Counted from the stretch's first letter, positions 24,830-32,626 are shown. The stretch is DNA of 64,000 nucleotides from Clostridia bacterium (GCA_017399225.1 JAFQEB010000122.1:1-64000); one strand, 5' to 3'. Translations and numbers: made by a program. The notes: a model not told the origin generated them from the letters alone.

Positions 24830-25261
24830 ATGAACATTGACTCCATCCACTCCGGCATCGTGCTGGATCACATCACCGCAGGGCGGGGCATGGACGTGTA
24901 CCGCTACCTGAAGCTGGACGAGCTGGACTGCCCCGTGGCCTATATCCGCAACGTGCGCTCCAACGCCATGGGCCGCAAGGACATCATCAAGATCGACGCG
25001 GATATCAATGTGGATCTGGACGTCCTGGGCTACCTCGATCCCGGCATCACCGTCAACATCATCCGCGAGGGCCAGCTGGTGGAGAAGAAGAAGCTCTCCC
25101 TGCCCGAGCATCTGGTGAACGTCATCACCTGCAAGAACCCCCGCTGCATCACCTCGGTGGAGGGCGCGCTGGATCAGCACTTCCTCCTCAAGGATCGTGC
25201 CCGCGGCGTGTACCGCTGCATGTACTGTGACGCCGAGCGGAAGTCCAAGGCTGTGAAGTAA
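24830..25261 (+). CDS. pyrI: Aspartate carbamoyltransferase regulatory subunit
   Basis: Allosteric subunit that binds CTP/ATP and controls PyrB. 143 residues: nucleotide-binding domain with IHSGIVLDHITAGRG (about 6-20) and RNVRSNAMGRKDIIKI (about 42-57), then a zinc domain with CKNPRC (about 104-109) and CMYC (about 131-134), the four Cys ligands. ATG at 24830 after AAAGGAG. Last gene of the cluster, followed by a terminator. PyrI is found in enteric bacteria, archaea and a subset of Clostridia, not in Bacillus. Confidence 0.96.
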   Translation: MNIDSIHSGIVLDHITAGRGMDVYRYLKLDELDCPVAYIRNVRSNAMGRKDIIKIDADINVDLDVLGYLDPGITVNIIREGQLVEKKKLSLPEHLVNVITCKNPRCITSVEGALDQHFLLKDRARGVYRCMYCDAERKSKAVK

Positions 25262-25269
25262 ATGAAAGA

Positions 25270-25303
25270 CCGCAGGAGCGTTTGAATGCTTCTGCGGCTT
25301 TTT
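25270..25303 (+). terminator. Terminator of the pyr cluster
   Basis: CCGCAGGAGC (25270-25279) pairs with GCTTCTGCGG (25288-25297) followed by CTTTTT. Confidence 0.8.
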
Positions 25304-25360
25304 ATGTTGTGGAAAAGGGGCGAAGCCCCCGCGGTTTTGCTATGTTGGCAATGCGTTGGC

Positions 25361-26110
25361 TCAGCCGATGCCGCCGGTCTGCCAGTCCATTTCCGTGACC
25401 AGCAGCGTCTCCGCATCGATGGTGACGCCAAAGTTGATCTCGTCGGGCTCTGTGCGCATGTACAGGCCGATCAGCCATTCGGCGGTTTCGCCCATGGGCT
25501 GGAGCAGGGAGGTCTCATGGATCACCAGCTTGACGGCTTCCTCCTCGCTGAGGTGGTACATGTCGATGACGGCCTGGCGTGCCAGCGCGTTGGGCCGGGC
25601 GGCTTCTTCCTCAGACAGCGTGCCCCGCGAGGTGCTGAGCATGTGGCCCCCGTCAAAATACTGGTGCGGGATGGTGGGTTCGGTGATATAGGGCGCGTCG
25701 AAGAACTCCCGCTCAAAGGAGTCCTCTTTCAGGTAGGCGATGAGCTGCGGCGCGCCCCAGGCGATCTTGTTCAGCTCACCGGACTGCCATACCGCCGGGT
25801 CGACGTCGTCGTGCGTCCAGTAGGCGGAGGCGCTGTCCCCGTTGATCACCACCAGGTACTCGCCGCTCAGGCTGGGATGCGGCCTTGAATGGGGGATGTA
25901 GCGCACGGTGGCAGCGCTGCCGTAGCGGTTGATTTCCGTGTCAAAGAGGCCGAGGCAGTGCATGGTCAGGCCATAGCGCTCGTACAGCGCATCGTTTGCG
26001 GTGCGCAGCAGCTGCATGTCTTCACTGAAAATGGGCGCTTCATCAGCGAATGCCGGCAGGGCGGTGAGCATCACGGCGGCCAGAAGCAGCAGGATCACAC
26101 ATCGTTTCAT
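25361..26110 (-). CDS. Exported protein of unknown function
   Basis: 249 residues. Signal peptide MKRCVILLLLAAVMLTALPAFA with an AxA cleavage site (about 22), then a soluble domain with paired repeats of an Ala-Glu-rich helix and a PepSY-like strand (two segments: GEYLVVINGDSASAYW about 105 and NFGVTIDAETLLVTEMDW at the end). The last motif, strand-Asp-ALeu-strand, resembles the PepSY half-unit but is not strong enough to name. ATG at 26110 after AAAGGAGAG. Several other exported proteins in the window (53711, 59443, 63390) share this style. Confidence 0.75.
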   Translation of the reverse strand: MKRCVILLLLAAVMLTALPAFADEAPIFSEDMQLLRTANDALYERYGLTMHCLGLFDTEINRYGSAATVRYIPHSRPHPSLSGEYLVVINGDSASAYWTHDDVDPAVWQSGELNKIAWGAPQLIAYLKEDSFEREFFDAPYITEPTIPHQYFDGGHMLSTSRGTLSEEEAARPNALARQAVIDMYHLSEEEAVKLVIHETSLLQPMGETAEWLIGLYMRTEPDEINFGVTIDAETLLVTEMDWQTGGIG

Positions 26111-26207
26111 CAGAATCTCTCCTTTCGGTTTACAGGGCTGCAATCATACAACGTGCGCGGGCAGACAAACCTTCCAGAGAAATGGCTTTACAAATGTAAA
26201 AGAATAA

Positions 26208-26235
26208 CCGCAGGAGCGCTTGCACGTTCCTGCGG
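26208..26235 (-). terminator. Terminator after the RNHCP gene
   Basis: 11-bp stem CCGCAGGAGCG (26208-26218) with CGTTCCTGCGG (26225-26235), one mismatch; minus strand continues TTATTCTTTTA. Similar stem to the pyr terminator. Confidence 0.6.
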
Positions 26236-26295
26236 CTATGTTTTGGGTTATGGGAAAGGGTCGAAGACCCCAGGGGTATGTCCCCACAAACCACA

Positions 26296-26355
26296 TTCAT
26301 CATTCCGCATTCATAATTCATAATTAAGAATTAAGAATTCAGAATTAAGAATTAC
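26296..26355. repeat. AT-rich repeat (family C)
   Basis: Overlapping copies of ATAATTAAGAATTA and GAATTCAGAATTAAGAATTA directly after the RNHCP stop codon. Confidence 0.7.
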
Positions 26356-26780
26356 CCTCTCACGCTCCCGCTTCCGCCCATCATGGCGGTCAGCTCCTCG
26401 ATCCGCTCCAGGGGGAAGGGCGGCGATGCCAGGGGCCTCATGGCGATGGACATCAGCTTCATGGGGTTGTCGTCGGCGGCCACGCGGTTGGAGGAGATCC
26501 ATCCACAGATGCGGCACCGGTGGAGGATGGCCCATTCGCCGTGCTTGCGCACCCAAACGGCAATGGGCTCCATCTGGCCGCCGCAGTCGGCTTCGCGGTC
26601 GCCGGGCTCGATGTCCAGGTGGAGGCTGGTCAGGCAGTTGGGGCAGTGGTTGCGGTGATCGCTCCCTGCGCCCTCGGGGACGCACAGGCGCCCGCAGTTT
26701 TTGCAGGTAAAGCTCTCATTGCACGGGTTGTGGCGGTAGTAGTGGGGGTCGTACTGTTTGCGTTTGTTTTCGCGGTTCAT
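26352..26780 (-). CDS. RNHCP-domain zinc-binding protein
   Basis: 142 residues. Four CxxC-type pairs are arranged as in the RNHCP family: FTCKNCGRLC (about 24-33), then HRNHCPNC (about 42-49), which contains the name-giving R-N-H-C-P, CGGQMEPI (about 66-73) and HRCRICGW (about 87-94). No membrane segment. The family is of unknown function, probably nucleic-acid binding because of its zinc-ribbon nature (inference). Starts at ATG 26780. Confidence 0.9.
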   Translation of the reverse strand: MNRENKRKQYDPHYYRHNPCNESFTCKNCGRLCVPEGAGSDHRNHCPNCLTSLHLDIEPGDREADCGGQMEPIAVWVRKHGEWAILHRCRICGWISSNRVAADDNPMKLMSIAMRPLASPPFPLERIEELTAMMGGSGSVRG

Positions 26781-27072
26781 GGTGTATGTTCCTCTCCAAA
26801 ATCATTCGATGTGTGACGGTGAATGAGTGTGGGAGGATTGCCGGGTGCAAACCTCCCGGTTTACGCAACGGCCTCTTTCTTATTCAACATATAACACATT
26901 GTCCTTTCGTGGATGGATTTTGCGCAGCGCGATGCTGCCGGCGGTGTGCCGAGACGAGGGTCATCCTTTCGGTGCGTGGTGGCGCAGGTGCGGGGCATTA
27001 CCCCGCCGTAGATGATGGATCAGTCCTTTCGGCGTGCAAATATGGTACAGGAGGCGAGCTCCTTGTGCCCTG
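26781..27072. other. Intergenic stretch, no gene seen
   Basis: 292 bp between two minus-strand genes. I see no ribosome-binding site with a convincing frame, no strong hairpin with a T-run and no copy of the dispersed repeats. Confidence 0.5.
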
Positions 27073-27816
27073 TCAGAGGGTAACCTCCAGCTTGACGGCC
27101 CGTCCAATGAAGTTGCACTCGTTGATCTGGGCGGTCACGGCGTCGTATTCGCGGTCGAAGGACTGGAGGATGACGGAGAAGTCCTGCAGGCGCTTCACCT
27201 TGCGCAGGTAGCGGTGGTTGTTGTACTCCACCAGCATCACCGCGCCGTCGATGGGGGAGTGGGCGGGCACGATCAGCGCCAGGTCACCCTGGTGGATGCG
27301 GAAGCCCCGCATACTGTCGTCCGGCGCGAGGAAGTAGAACACCTTGTCGGGGTTTGCGCCCTCGATCTTGCCGGAGACGATGGGCAGCAGGCGGTGGTCG
27401 ATGGGCTGCATGACGGCGTTCATCACTGGCACATGCTTGAGGACGCTGGTGAGGGCGTCCAGCCAGACGGAGCCGCCCACGCCCTTCTCGCCCTCGTCGG
27501 TGGAGGCGACCACCTCGGCCTCTGGGGCCTTGGGCTTCTGTACGGGACGGGCCGCGACGCTCTTGGCCACCGGCGAGGCCACCGCCGCCAGGTCAACGGT
27601 GGCTGCGATGTCATCCAGGGAGAAATCGGCTTCGGTCTGCTCCCGCAGGCCAATGGCCTTCAGGATGCGCCGCGCCTGATCATCAGCAATAATCTTGGTG
27701 CCCTTTTCCACCGCGACGAGGTAGCTCTCCGCCACGCCGCATTTCTTGGCCACCTGCTTGGGGGTCATCTTGGCACGGAGACGCTCCGTGCGGATCAAAT
27801 CACCGAGACGAGACAT
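27073..27816 (-). CDS. HTH regulator with an S24/LexA-like C-terminal domain
   Basis: 247 residues. XRE-type HTH at the N-terminus (LGDLIRTERLRAKMTPKQVAKKCGVAES, about 4-31, then YLVAVEKG), an Ala/Pro-rich linker (about 85-115) and a C-terminal domain with the S24 pattern APDDSMRGFRIHQGDLALI (about 170-188; Ser of the DSM motif) and YLRKVKRL (about 211-218; candidate general-base Lys). This is the plan of CI/LexA-like repressors that self-cleave on RecA activation, but the Ala-Gly cleavage site is not obvious. ATG at 27816 after CCGGAGGAAAA. No phage genes are nearby, so it may be a stand-alone stress regulator. Confidence 0.82.
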   Translation of the reverse strand: MSRLGDLIRTERLRAKMTPKQVAKKCGVAESYLVAVEKGTKIIADDQARRILKAIGLREQTEADFSLDDIAATVDLAAVASPVAKSVAARPVQKPKAPEAEVVASTDEGEKGVGGSVWLDALTSVLKHVPVMNAVMQPIDHRLLPIVSGKIEGANPDKVFYFLAPDDSMRGFRIHQGDLALIVPAHSPIDGAVMLVEYNNHRYLRKVKRLQDFSVILQSFDREYDAVTAQINECNFIGRAVKLEVTL

Positions 27817-27833
27817 GGTTTTCCTCCGGAAAA

Positions 27834-27868
27834 CAATTCGGAATTCGGAATTCAGAATTCGGAATTGA
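27834..27868. repeat. AT-rich repeat (family C) before the HTH/S24 gene
   Basis: Tandem GAATTCG/CAGAATTCGGAATT units, palindromic EcoRI-like cores, in the divergent promoter region. Confidence 0.6.
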
Positions 27869-27963
27869 GTTAGTTTTGACCATTGTACCGCATTTCGCGC
27901 TGGCTTGCAAGGGGACTTCGGGGGCTTGCCCTGCTATTTTCCGCATTTTTCCCGGATTGGCCA

Positions 27964-27992
27964 TTGACACCGGGCGTATATGGGTGTATACT
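27964..27992 (+). promoter_or_regulatory. Near-consensus promoter of the ABC-2 exporter operon
   Basis: TTGACA (27964-27969), 17-bp spacer, TATACT (27987-27992). It lies about 168 bp before the first start codon, so the mRNA has a long leader. Confidence 0.82.
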
Positions 27993-27999
27993 GTCCACC

Positions 28000-28159
28000 C
28001 AACTGCATCGAAAACACGACATCTACCGATGATATGTGCCCTTCCGGGGCTGTGTAGCGCTGTCTGAACTGCGGGCCAAGCCATCCGCATTCAGATGGCG
28101 CTTCTTTTGCGTTCCCGCATTTCCGATGCGCGACATGCCATACGAAGGAGGTAACACAC
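28000..28159 (+). promoter_or_regulatory. Structured 5' leader with terminator-like hairpin (possible riboswitch or attenuator)
   Basis: The leader has an upstream CATCG...CGATG stem (about 28008-28032), a GCCC-ttccg-GGGC hairpin (about 28038-28050) and an 18-bp stem formed by 28056-28074 and 28085-28102 with few mismatches, followed by TTCTTTT (28102-28108). That is a terminator placed 50 bp before the start codon. I could not match the upstream part to a known riboswitch class. Confidence 0.55.
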
Positions 28160-29200
28160 ATGGCATTCATCGAAGCAAAGGGTCTGAGCAAGGTCTACAC
28201 CCGGCACAGCGCGCCCAAAACCGGCGGTATCTCCCGGCTGTGGAAGCGGGACACCCAGCACATCCCGGCCCTGACCGACGCCAGCTTCTCCATCGAAAGG
28301 GGAGAGCTGGTCGGCCTGATCGGCCCCAATGGCGCGGGCAAATCCACCACCGTCAAGCTGCTGACGGGCATCCTCACGCCCACGGAGGGCACCTGCACCG
28401 TCGACGGCCGCACGCCCTGGCAGAACCGCCGCGAGCATGTGCGCCACCTGGGGGCGGTGTTCGGCCAGCGGACGCAGCTGTGGTGGGACGTGCCCATCCG
28501 CGATTCCTTCCTGCTCCTGCGGGACATCTACGCCCTGGACAAGGGGCAGTGGCAGCGTCGCCTGGATGAGCTGGTCGACGCGCTGGAGCTGTCCGAGTTC
28601 CTGCACGCGCCCCTGCGGCAGCTCTCCCTGGGCCAGCGGATGCGCGCGGAGCTGTGCGGGTCGCTGCTGCACGAGCCGGCCCTGCTCTTCCTGGACGAAC
28701 CTACCATCGGCCTGGACGCGGTCAGCAAGCTGAAGCTGCGCGCCTTCCTCAAGGAGGAGAACCGTACCCGCGGTACGACCATCCTCCTCACCACCCACGA
28801 CATGGAGGACATGCTGGCCCTGTGCACCCGGGTGATGGTGCTGGGCCACGGCAGGCTCCTCTACGACGGCGCGCTGGACGCGCTCCTCAAGCGCTACGAC
28901 ACAGTCCACACGCTTCGCGTGGTTTACGAGGTTGCGCCGGATCTCAGCGGCATCCCGACCGAGATTGCAAGGGATGGCTCCGCCACCCTTCGGGTGATTT
29001 CCGACGGCGTCGCCGGGGAGAAGCCTGTGACCATCACGCGTGACGGCGACGCCTATATCCTGACCTACGAACCCGCCAAACTCCCCACCAGCGACCTGCT
29101 GCCCAAGGTGCTGTCCGCCGGCCGGGTGCGCGAGATGACCCTGAAGGAGCAGAACGTGGACGAGCTGATCGCCCGCATGTACAAGGAGATGGCGCTATGA
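28160..29200 (+). CDS. ABC-2 exporter ATP-binding protein
   Basis: 346 residues. Walker A LIGPNGAGKSTT (about 54-65), signature LSLGQRMRAEL (about 155-165), Walker B LLFLDEPTIGLD (about 175-186), switch THDMED, and a C-terminal extension of about 95 residues with strand-rich content as in COG4586-type exporters. A basic insertion between strand 1 and the P-loop (about 12-35) is also typical of that group. ATG at 28160 after GAAGGAGGTAAC. Overlaps the first permease by 4 bp. Likely an exporter of an unknown compound. Confidence 0.9.
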   Translation: MAFIEAKGLSKVYTRHSAPKTGGISRLWKRDTQHIPALTDASFSIERGELVGLIGPNGAGKSTTVKLLTGILTPTEGTCTVDGRTPWQNRREHVRHLGAVFGQRTQLWWDVPIRDSFLLLRDIYALDKGQWQRRLDELVDALELSEFLHAPLRQLSLGQRMRAELCGSLLHEPALLFLDEPTIGLDAVSKLKLRAFLKEENRTRGTTILLTTHDMEDMLALCTRVMVLGHGRLLYDGALDALLKRYDTVHTLRVVYEVAPDLSGIPTEIARDGSATLRVISDGVAGEKPVTITRDGDAYILTYEPAKLPTSDLLPKVLSAGRVREMTLKEQNVDELIARMYKEMAL

Positions 29201-30006
29201 GAAATCTCCTTGAACGCAACCGCCCTTACCTGACGGTATTCCGCCTGCGGGCCCTGATGGAGACCCAATACCGTGCCGCTGCCCTGGGCGGCCTGGTGAC
29301 GCAGGTGTTCTTCGGCCTGGTGTACATCTTCCTCTATACCGCGCTATTCGACGGCTCCGATCCGCAGATGCTCCGCGACACCATCACCTACGTCTGGATC
29401 CAGCAGATGTTCTTCCGCATGATGTTCTCCTCGGACAACGAGCTGAGCAATCTCATCATGTCCGGCGGCGTGGCCTACATGCTGGTGCGTCCGCTGGATC
29501 AGCACCGCTTCTGGGTCTGCCGGGACGTGGGCGGACGGCTGGTGGGCGCAGCCATGCGCATGATCCCGATGCTGCTGGTGCAGCTGATCCTGCCGGAATC
29601 CCTGCGGATGGCGCTGCCGGAGAGCCCGCTGGCCCTGCTGCAATTCGTGCTGGGCGTGGCCCTGGGCACGGTCTGTCTGTGCGAGCTGATGGCCATTCTG
29701 GACGCGATCAACATGAAGACCCTGGACAAGCGGGGCGTCTCGGCGATCCTGAACATGACGATGATGGCCCTCTCTGGCAACGTGATCCCCCTGACGCTCT
29801 TCCCGGATGGGGTGCAAACCCTCATCCGCTACCAGCCCTTCGCCCAGGCGCTGGACGCGCCCATCCGCATGTACCAGCAGGCCGCCGCCGCGCCCCAGTG
29901 GCTGCTGAACACCGCCGTGCAGATCGGCTGGATCCTGATCCTGCGGGCCCTGGGCCGCTACATGTGGCAGCGCCAGATGAACCGCATGGTCGTGCAGGGA
30001 GGCTGA
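29197..30006 (+). CDS. ABC-2 exporter permease, DUF990-type, first of two
   Basis: 269 residues with six membrane helices. Opens MRNLLERNRPYLTVFRLRALMETQYR, the amphipathic start shared by COG4587/COG3694 permeases. It couples to the ATPase by an ATGA overlap and to the next permease by another (TGATG). Two different permeases with one ATPase make a heteromeric channel, the standard form of this family. Confidence 0.88.
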   Translation: MRNLLERNRPYLTVFRLRALMETQYRAAALGGLVTQVFFGLVYIFLYTALFDGSDPQMLRDTITYVWIQQMFFRMMFSSDNELSNLIMSGGVAYMLVRPLDQHRFWVCRDVGGRLVGAAMRMIPMLLVQLILPESLRMALPESPLALLQFVLGVALGTVCLCELMAILDAINMKTLDKRGVSAILNMTMMALSGNVIPLTLFPDGVQTLIRYQPFAQALDAPIRMYQQAAAAPQWLLNTAVQIGWILILRALGRYMWQRQMNRMVVQGG

Positions 30007-30800
30007 TGAAGATGCGATATGTCATTCATTCCGTGCGGATGCTGATGAAATCCGCCATGCAATACCGCTCCAGCCTGCTGATGCAGGTGATCGCGCAGAT
30101 CGTGCTGACCGGCGGCGAGCTGATGGCCGTGACGGTGCTGCTGACCCGCTTCCGTGTGGTCGGCCACTGGGGCGCGATGGAGATCCTCTTCTTCTTCGGC
30201 GTGATGCAGTCCACCTTTGCCCTGACGGAGATGCTGGGGCGGGGCGTCGCGGCGTTCCAGGGCTTTATCGGGCGAGGGGAGTTCGACTCCCTGCTCCTGC
30301 GGCCCAGACCGCTGCTTTTGCAGGTGCTGTGCAGTCAGCTGGATCCCCGCCGCCTGGGCTCGATGCTCGTGGGCGTGACGGCGATCCTGGTGGCCGCGTC
30401 GCATCTGGAGATCGCCTGGACGCCGGGAAAGGCCCTGCTGATGGCGGAGGTCGTGATCGGCAGCGTGCTGCTTTTGCTGGGGCTGTTCCTCATTGAAGCG
30501 ACGATGTGCTTCTTCTCCGTGAAGTCCATTGAGATGGTGAACGTGCTCACCTATGGCGGCAGGTCAGCGTGTCAGTACCCGGTGGATGTGTACCCCAGGC
30601 CGTTGCGGCTGTTGTTTACGTATCTGGCGCCCTTTGCGCTGTGTATGCACTGGCCGGTGAGCTGGGTGCTGGGGCAGCCGATGGTGGAGATGACGGCGGG
30701 ATGGTTCTATGTGACGCCATTGGCAGGCGCGGTGTTTTTCCTGTTGATGGCGCGGGTCTGGTACTGGGGCGTGAAGCGGTACCGATCAACGGGCACATAA
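30006..30800 (+). CDS. ABC-2 exporter permease, DUF990-type, second of two
   Basis: 264 residues with six membrane helices. MKMRYVIHSVRMLMKSAMQYR at the start parallels the first permease. GRGEFDSLLLRPRPLLLQVL (about 95-114) is the cytoplasmic loop motif of this family. I give ATG 30006, which overlaps the upstream stop; ATG 30012 has better spacing (9 nt) from GGAGG and is equally possible. Last gene of the exporter operon. Confidence 0.88.
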   Translation: MKMRYVIHSVRMLMKSAMQYRSSLLMQVIAQIVLTGGELMAVTVLLTRFRVVGHWGAMEILFFFGVMQSTFALTEMLGRGVAAFQGFIGRGEFDSLLLRPRPLLLQVLCSQLDPRRLGSMLVGVTAILVAASHLEIAWTPGKALLMAEVVIGSVLLLLGLFLIEATMCFFSVKSIEMVNVLTYGGRSACQYPVDVYPRPLRLLFTYLAPFALCMHWPVSWVLGQPMVEMTAGWFYVTPLAGAVFFLLMARVWYWGVKRYRSTGT

Positions 30801-30824
30801 CAGGACAACCCACGGGAAAAAAGT

Positions 30825-31053
30825 GGGTCCAGGGGCGATGCCCCTGGCGCAGGTGGAGGGCTGCGTAAGCCCTCCCCGCCGGAGGCCACCGCGACGCAGC
30901 GCCGAGCCCTCTCAGTCGCCTTGCGGCGACAGCTCTCCCGGAGGGAGAGCCTGATCTGCACGCGCCTTTCGCGGAATCTCTGATTCCGCGAAACAGCTCG
31001 CACAGCCCCAAAGAAAAAGTCCCAGCCCCACCTCCCATCAACCTGCAAAGGAG
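30825..31053. repeat. Second complete family A element with a family B element nested inside
   Basis: CCAGGGGC-gat-GCCCCTGG, GGAGGGCT-gcgt-AAGCCCTCC, then GCGGAATC-tct-GATTCCGC (30971-30989) between CACGCGCCTTTC and GAAACAGCTCGC. At 30906-30953 a family B palindrome (CTCTCAGTCGCC...GGGAGAGCC) interrupts it, at the place where 19915-20104 is continuous. It ends CTGCAAAGGAG, the ribosome-binding site of the acetyltransferase gene. Confidence 0.8.
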
Positions 31054-31061
31054 TTCGCACC

Positions 31062-31598
31062 ATGCACATCGAAACACCCCGCCTCATCCTCCGCGACATG
31101 ACGGAAGCCGACCGCGACGCGCTCCACGCCATCCTTACAGACGCGGAAACCATGCGCTACTACCCCAAGCCCTACGATGACGACGGCGTCCGCCGCTGGC
31201 TGGACTGGACGTTCAGCAACTACGAAAAGCACGGCTTCGGCCTGTGGGCGGTGACGCTCAAGGCCACGGGAGAATTCATCGGCGACTGCGGCATCACCCT
31301 GCAGCCCATCCACGGCCAGTGGCTGCCGGAGATCGGCTATCACATCAACAAGCGCTACTGGCGGCAAGGATACGCCACCGAGGCGGCGGCCGCCTGCATC
31401 GATGCGGCGTTCGAGCGCTTCGGCTTCCCGGCGGTCTATTCGTATATGAACGCCGAGAACGAGCCCTCATGGCGCACTGCGATGAAAAACGGCATGACCT
31501 TCGCCGAGGAATACGACGACCCGGAGGGGATGCGTCTGCGTGTCTATTGCCTCAAACGGGAAAACTGGGAAAAAGCCCGGAAAATGCAAGAAAAGTAA
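31062..31598 (+). CDS. GNAT acetyltransferase, RimJ/RimL type
   Basis: 178 residues. MHIETPRLILRDMTEADRDAL is the standard opening of the RimJ/RimL group; GEIGYHIN-type strand LPEIGYHINKRYWRQGYATEAA (about 87-108) holds the acetyl-CoA pyrophosphate loop in the form RQGYAT. The C-terminus (NAENEPSWRTAMKNGMTF) is the usual Asn-rich ending. Acts on the N-terminus of a protein or a small amine; target unknown. ATG at 31062 uses the ribosome-binding site carried by the repeat upstream. Confidence 0.9.
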   Translation: MHIETPRLILRDMTEADRDALHAILTDAETMRYYPKPYDDDGVRRWLDWTFSNYEKHGFGLWAVTLKATGEFIGDCGITLQPIHGQWLPEIGYHINKRYWRQGYATEAAAACIDAAFERFGFPAVYSYMNAENEPSWRTAMKNGMTFAEEYDDPEGMRLRVYCLKRENWEKARKMQEK

Positions 31599-31678
31599 GC
31601 CTTTGCGCGTGGGTATGCAAACCAGATGGCCGGTTTTAGCGCTTATGGGCGGGAAACAGGCCACGAGGGACAAAAGAA

Positions 31679-31711
31679 TGTATAACGAGTGCATAAATGG
31701 ATGTATAAATG
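31679..31711 (+). promoter_or_regulatory. Three TGYATAAnG direct repeats upstream of the amino-acid importer
   Basis: TGTATAACG at 31679, TGCATAAATG at 31690 and TGTATAAATG at 31702, about one helical turn apart. Possible regulator sites. Confidence 0.45.
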
Positions 31712-31739
31712 AATGAGTCGCGGCTTCAAACGATTTTTC

Positions 31740-31757
31740 TATGAATTTTTATGCAAA
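31740..31757 (+). promoter_or_regulatory. ARG-box-like operator
   Basis: TATGAAT-TTTT-ATGCAAA matches the ArgR/AhrC consensus TNTGAATWWWWATTCANA with one mismatch and ends 7 bp before the -35. Confidence 0.5.
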
Positions 31758-31763
31758 TACCTG

Positions 31764-31792
31764 TTGACAAACGGGGTGAAGAGGGATATAAT
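31764..31792 (+). promoter_or_regulatory. Consensus promoter of the amino-acid importer
   Basis: TTGACA (31764-31769), 17-bp spacer, TATAAT (31787-31792); 45 bp to the start codon. Confidence 0.9.
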
Positions 31793-31836
31793 GCGCATGT
31801 ACCCCAAACCAAGAACAGCAATAGGAGGACACTGAT

Positions 31837-32607
31837 ATGAAGAAGCTGATTGCGCTGGTTCTGGCCATGCTGATGGCCCTGTGCACCCTGACCGCCCTGG
31901 CCGACGACATGATTATCGTTGCCACCAACCCCGAGTATCCCCCCTTCGAGTACGTTGAAGGCGACGCTGTCGTCGGCTACGACATCGACCTGTGGGCCGC
32001 CATCGCTGAGAAGGCTGGTATCGCCTTCGATGTGAAGGAGAACGTTGAGGCTATGGACTTCGACGCTGTCATCAGCGCTGTCGCCACCAATCCGAACTAT
32101 GTCGGTCTGTCCGGCATCTCCATCACCGACGAGCGTCTGCTGACCGTTAACTTCTCCAACGGCTACATCAACGCTGGCCTGGTGGTTATCGTGAAGGCTG
32201 ACAGCGGCTACGAGACTGCTGAGCAGCTCAAGGGCAAGCTCATCGGCGTGCAGCTGGGCACCACCAGCGACTTCGCTGCCGAGGCGATCACCGGTATGGA
32301 GAACGTTGCCCAGTACAAGACCTTCCTGAACGCAATCATGGATCTGCAGGGCAACAAGATTGACGCCGTCATCATCGACAAGCCCGTCGGTCAGGCCATC
32401 CTGGCTTCCCTGAATGACGAGAACCTGGTCATGGTCGATATGGGCCTGCAGGCTGACTGGTACGGCATCGAGGTCAACAAGCAGAACCCCGAGCTGCTGG
32501 CCAAGATCAACGCCGCGCTGGTGGAGCTGGAGGATGAAGGCTTCTTTGACACCCTGGCCGTGAAGTACTTCGGCGGCGCAGAGACCGCTGAGGAAGCTGC
32601 TGAGTAA
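31837..32607 (+). CDS. Amino-acid ABC transporter substrate-binding protein
   Basis: 256 residues. Signal peptide MKKLIALVLAMLMALCTLTALA with an ALA cleavage site, then a type II periplasmic-binding fold: IIVATNPEYPPFEYVEGDAV (about 26-45), GYDIDLWAAIAEKAG (about 47-61), ITDERLLTVNFSNGY (about 93-107), GKLIGVQLGTT (about 133-143) and LQGNKIDAVIIDKPVG (about 171-186). These mark the polar amino-acid family. The signal-peptide Cys is at the wrong place for a lipobox, so the protein may be released rather than lipid-anchored. Strong promoter, and a hairpin after it that would favour its own mRNA. Confidence 0.93.
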   Translation: MKKLIALVLAMLMALCTLTALADDMIIVATNPEYPPFEYVEGDAVVGYDIDLWAAIAEKAGIAFDVKENVEAMDFDAVISAVATNPNYVGLSGISITDERLLTVNFSNGYINAGLVVIVKADSGYETAEQLKGKLIGVQLGTTSDFAAEAITGMENVAQYKTFLNAIMDLQGNKIDAVIIDKPVGQAILASLNDENLVMVDMGLQADWYGIEVNKQNPELLAKINAALVELEDEGFFDTLAVKYFGGAETAEEAAE

Positions 32608-32626
32608 TCCGTCATTTACACACATC

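Noticed and set aside
28000..28159. T-box or cobalamin, TPP or guanidine riboswitch in the exporter leader
   Set aside because: No TGGNACCGCG T-box core and no recognisable core motifs of the named classes; left as an unassigned leader.
31837..32607. Lipoprotein call for the binding protein
   Set aside because: The Cys in the signal peptide lacks the preceding L-x-[AGS] pattern at the right positions; cleavage at ALA is more likely.
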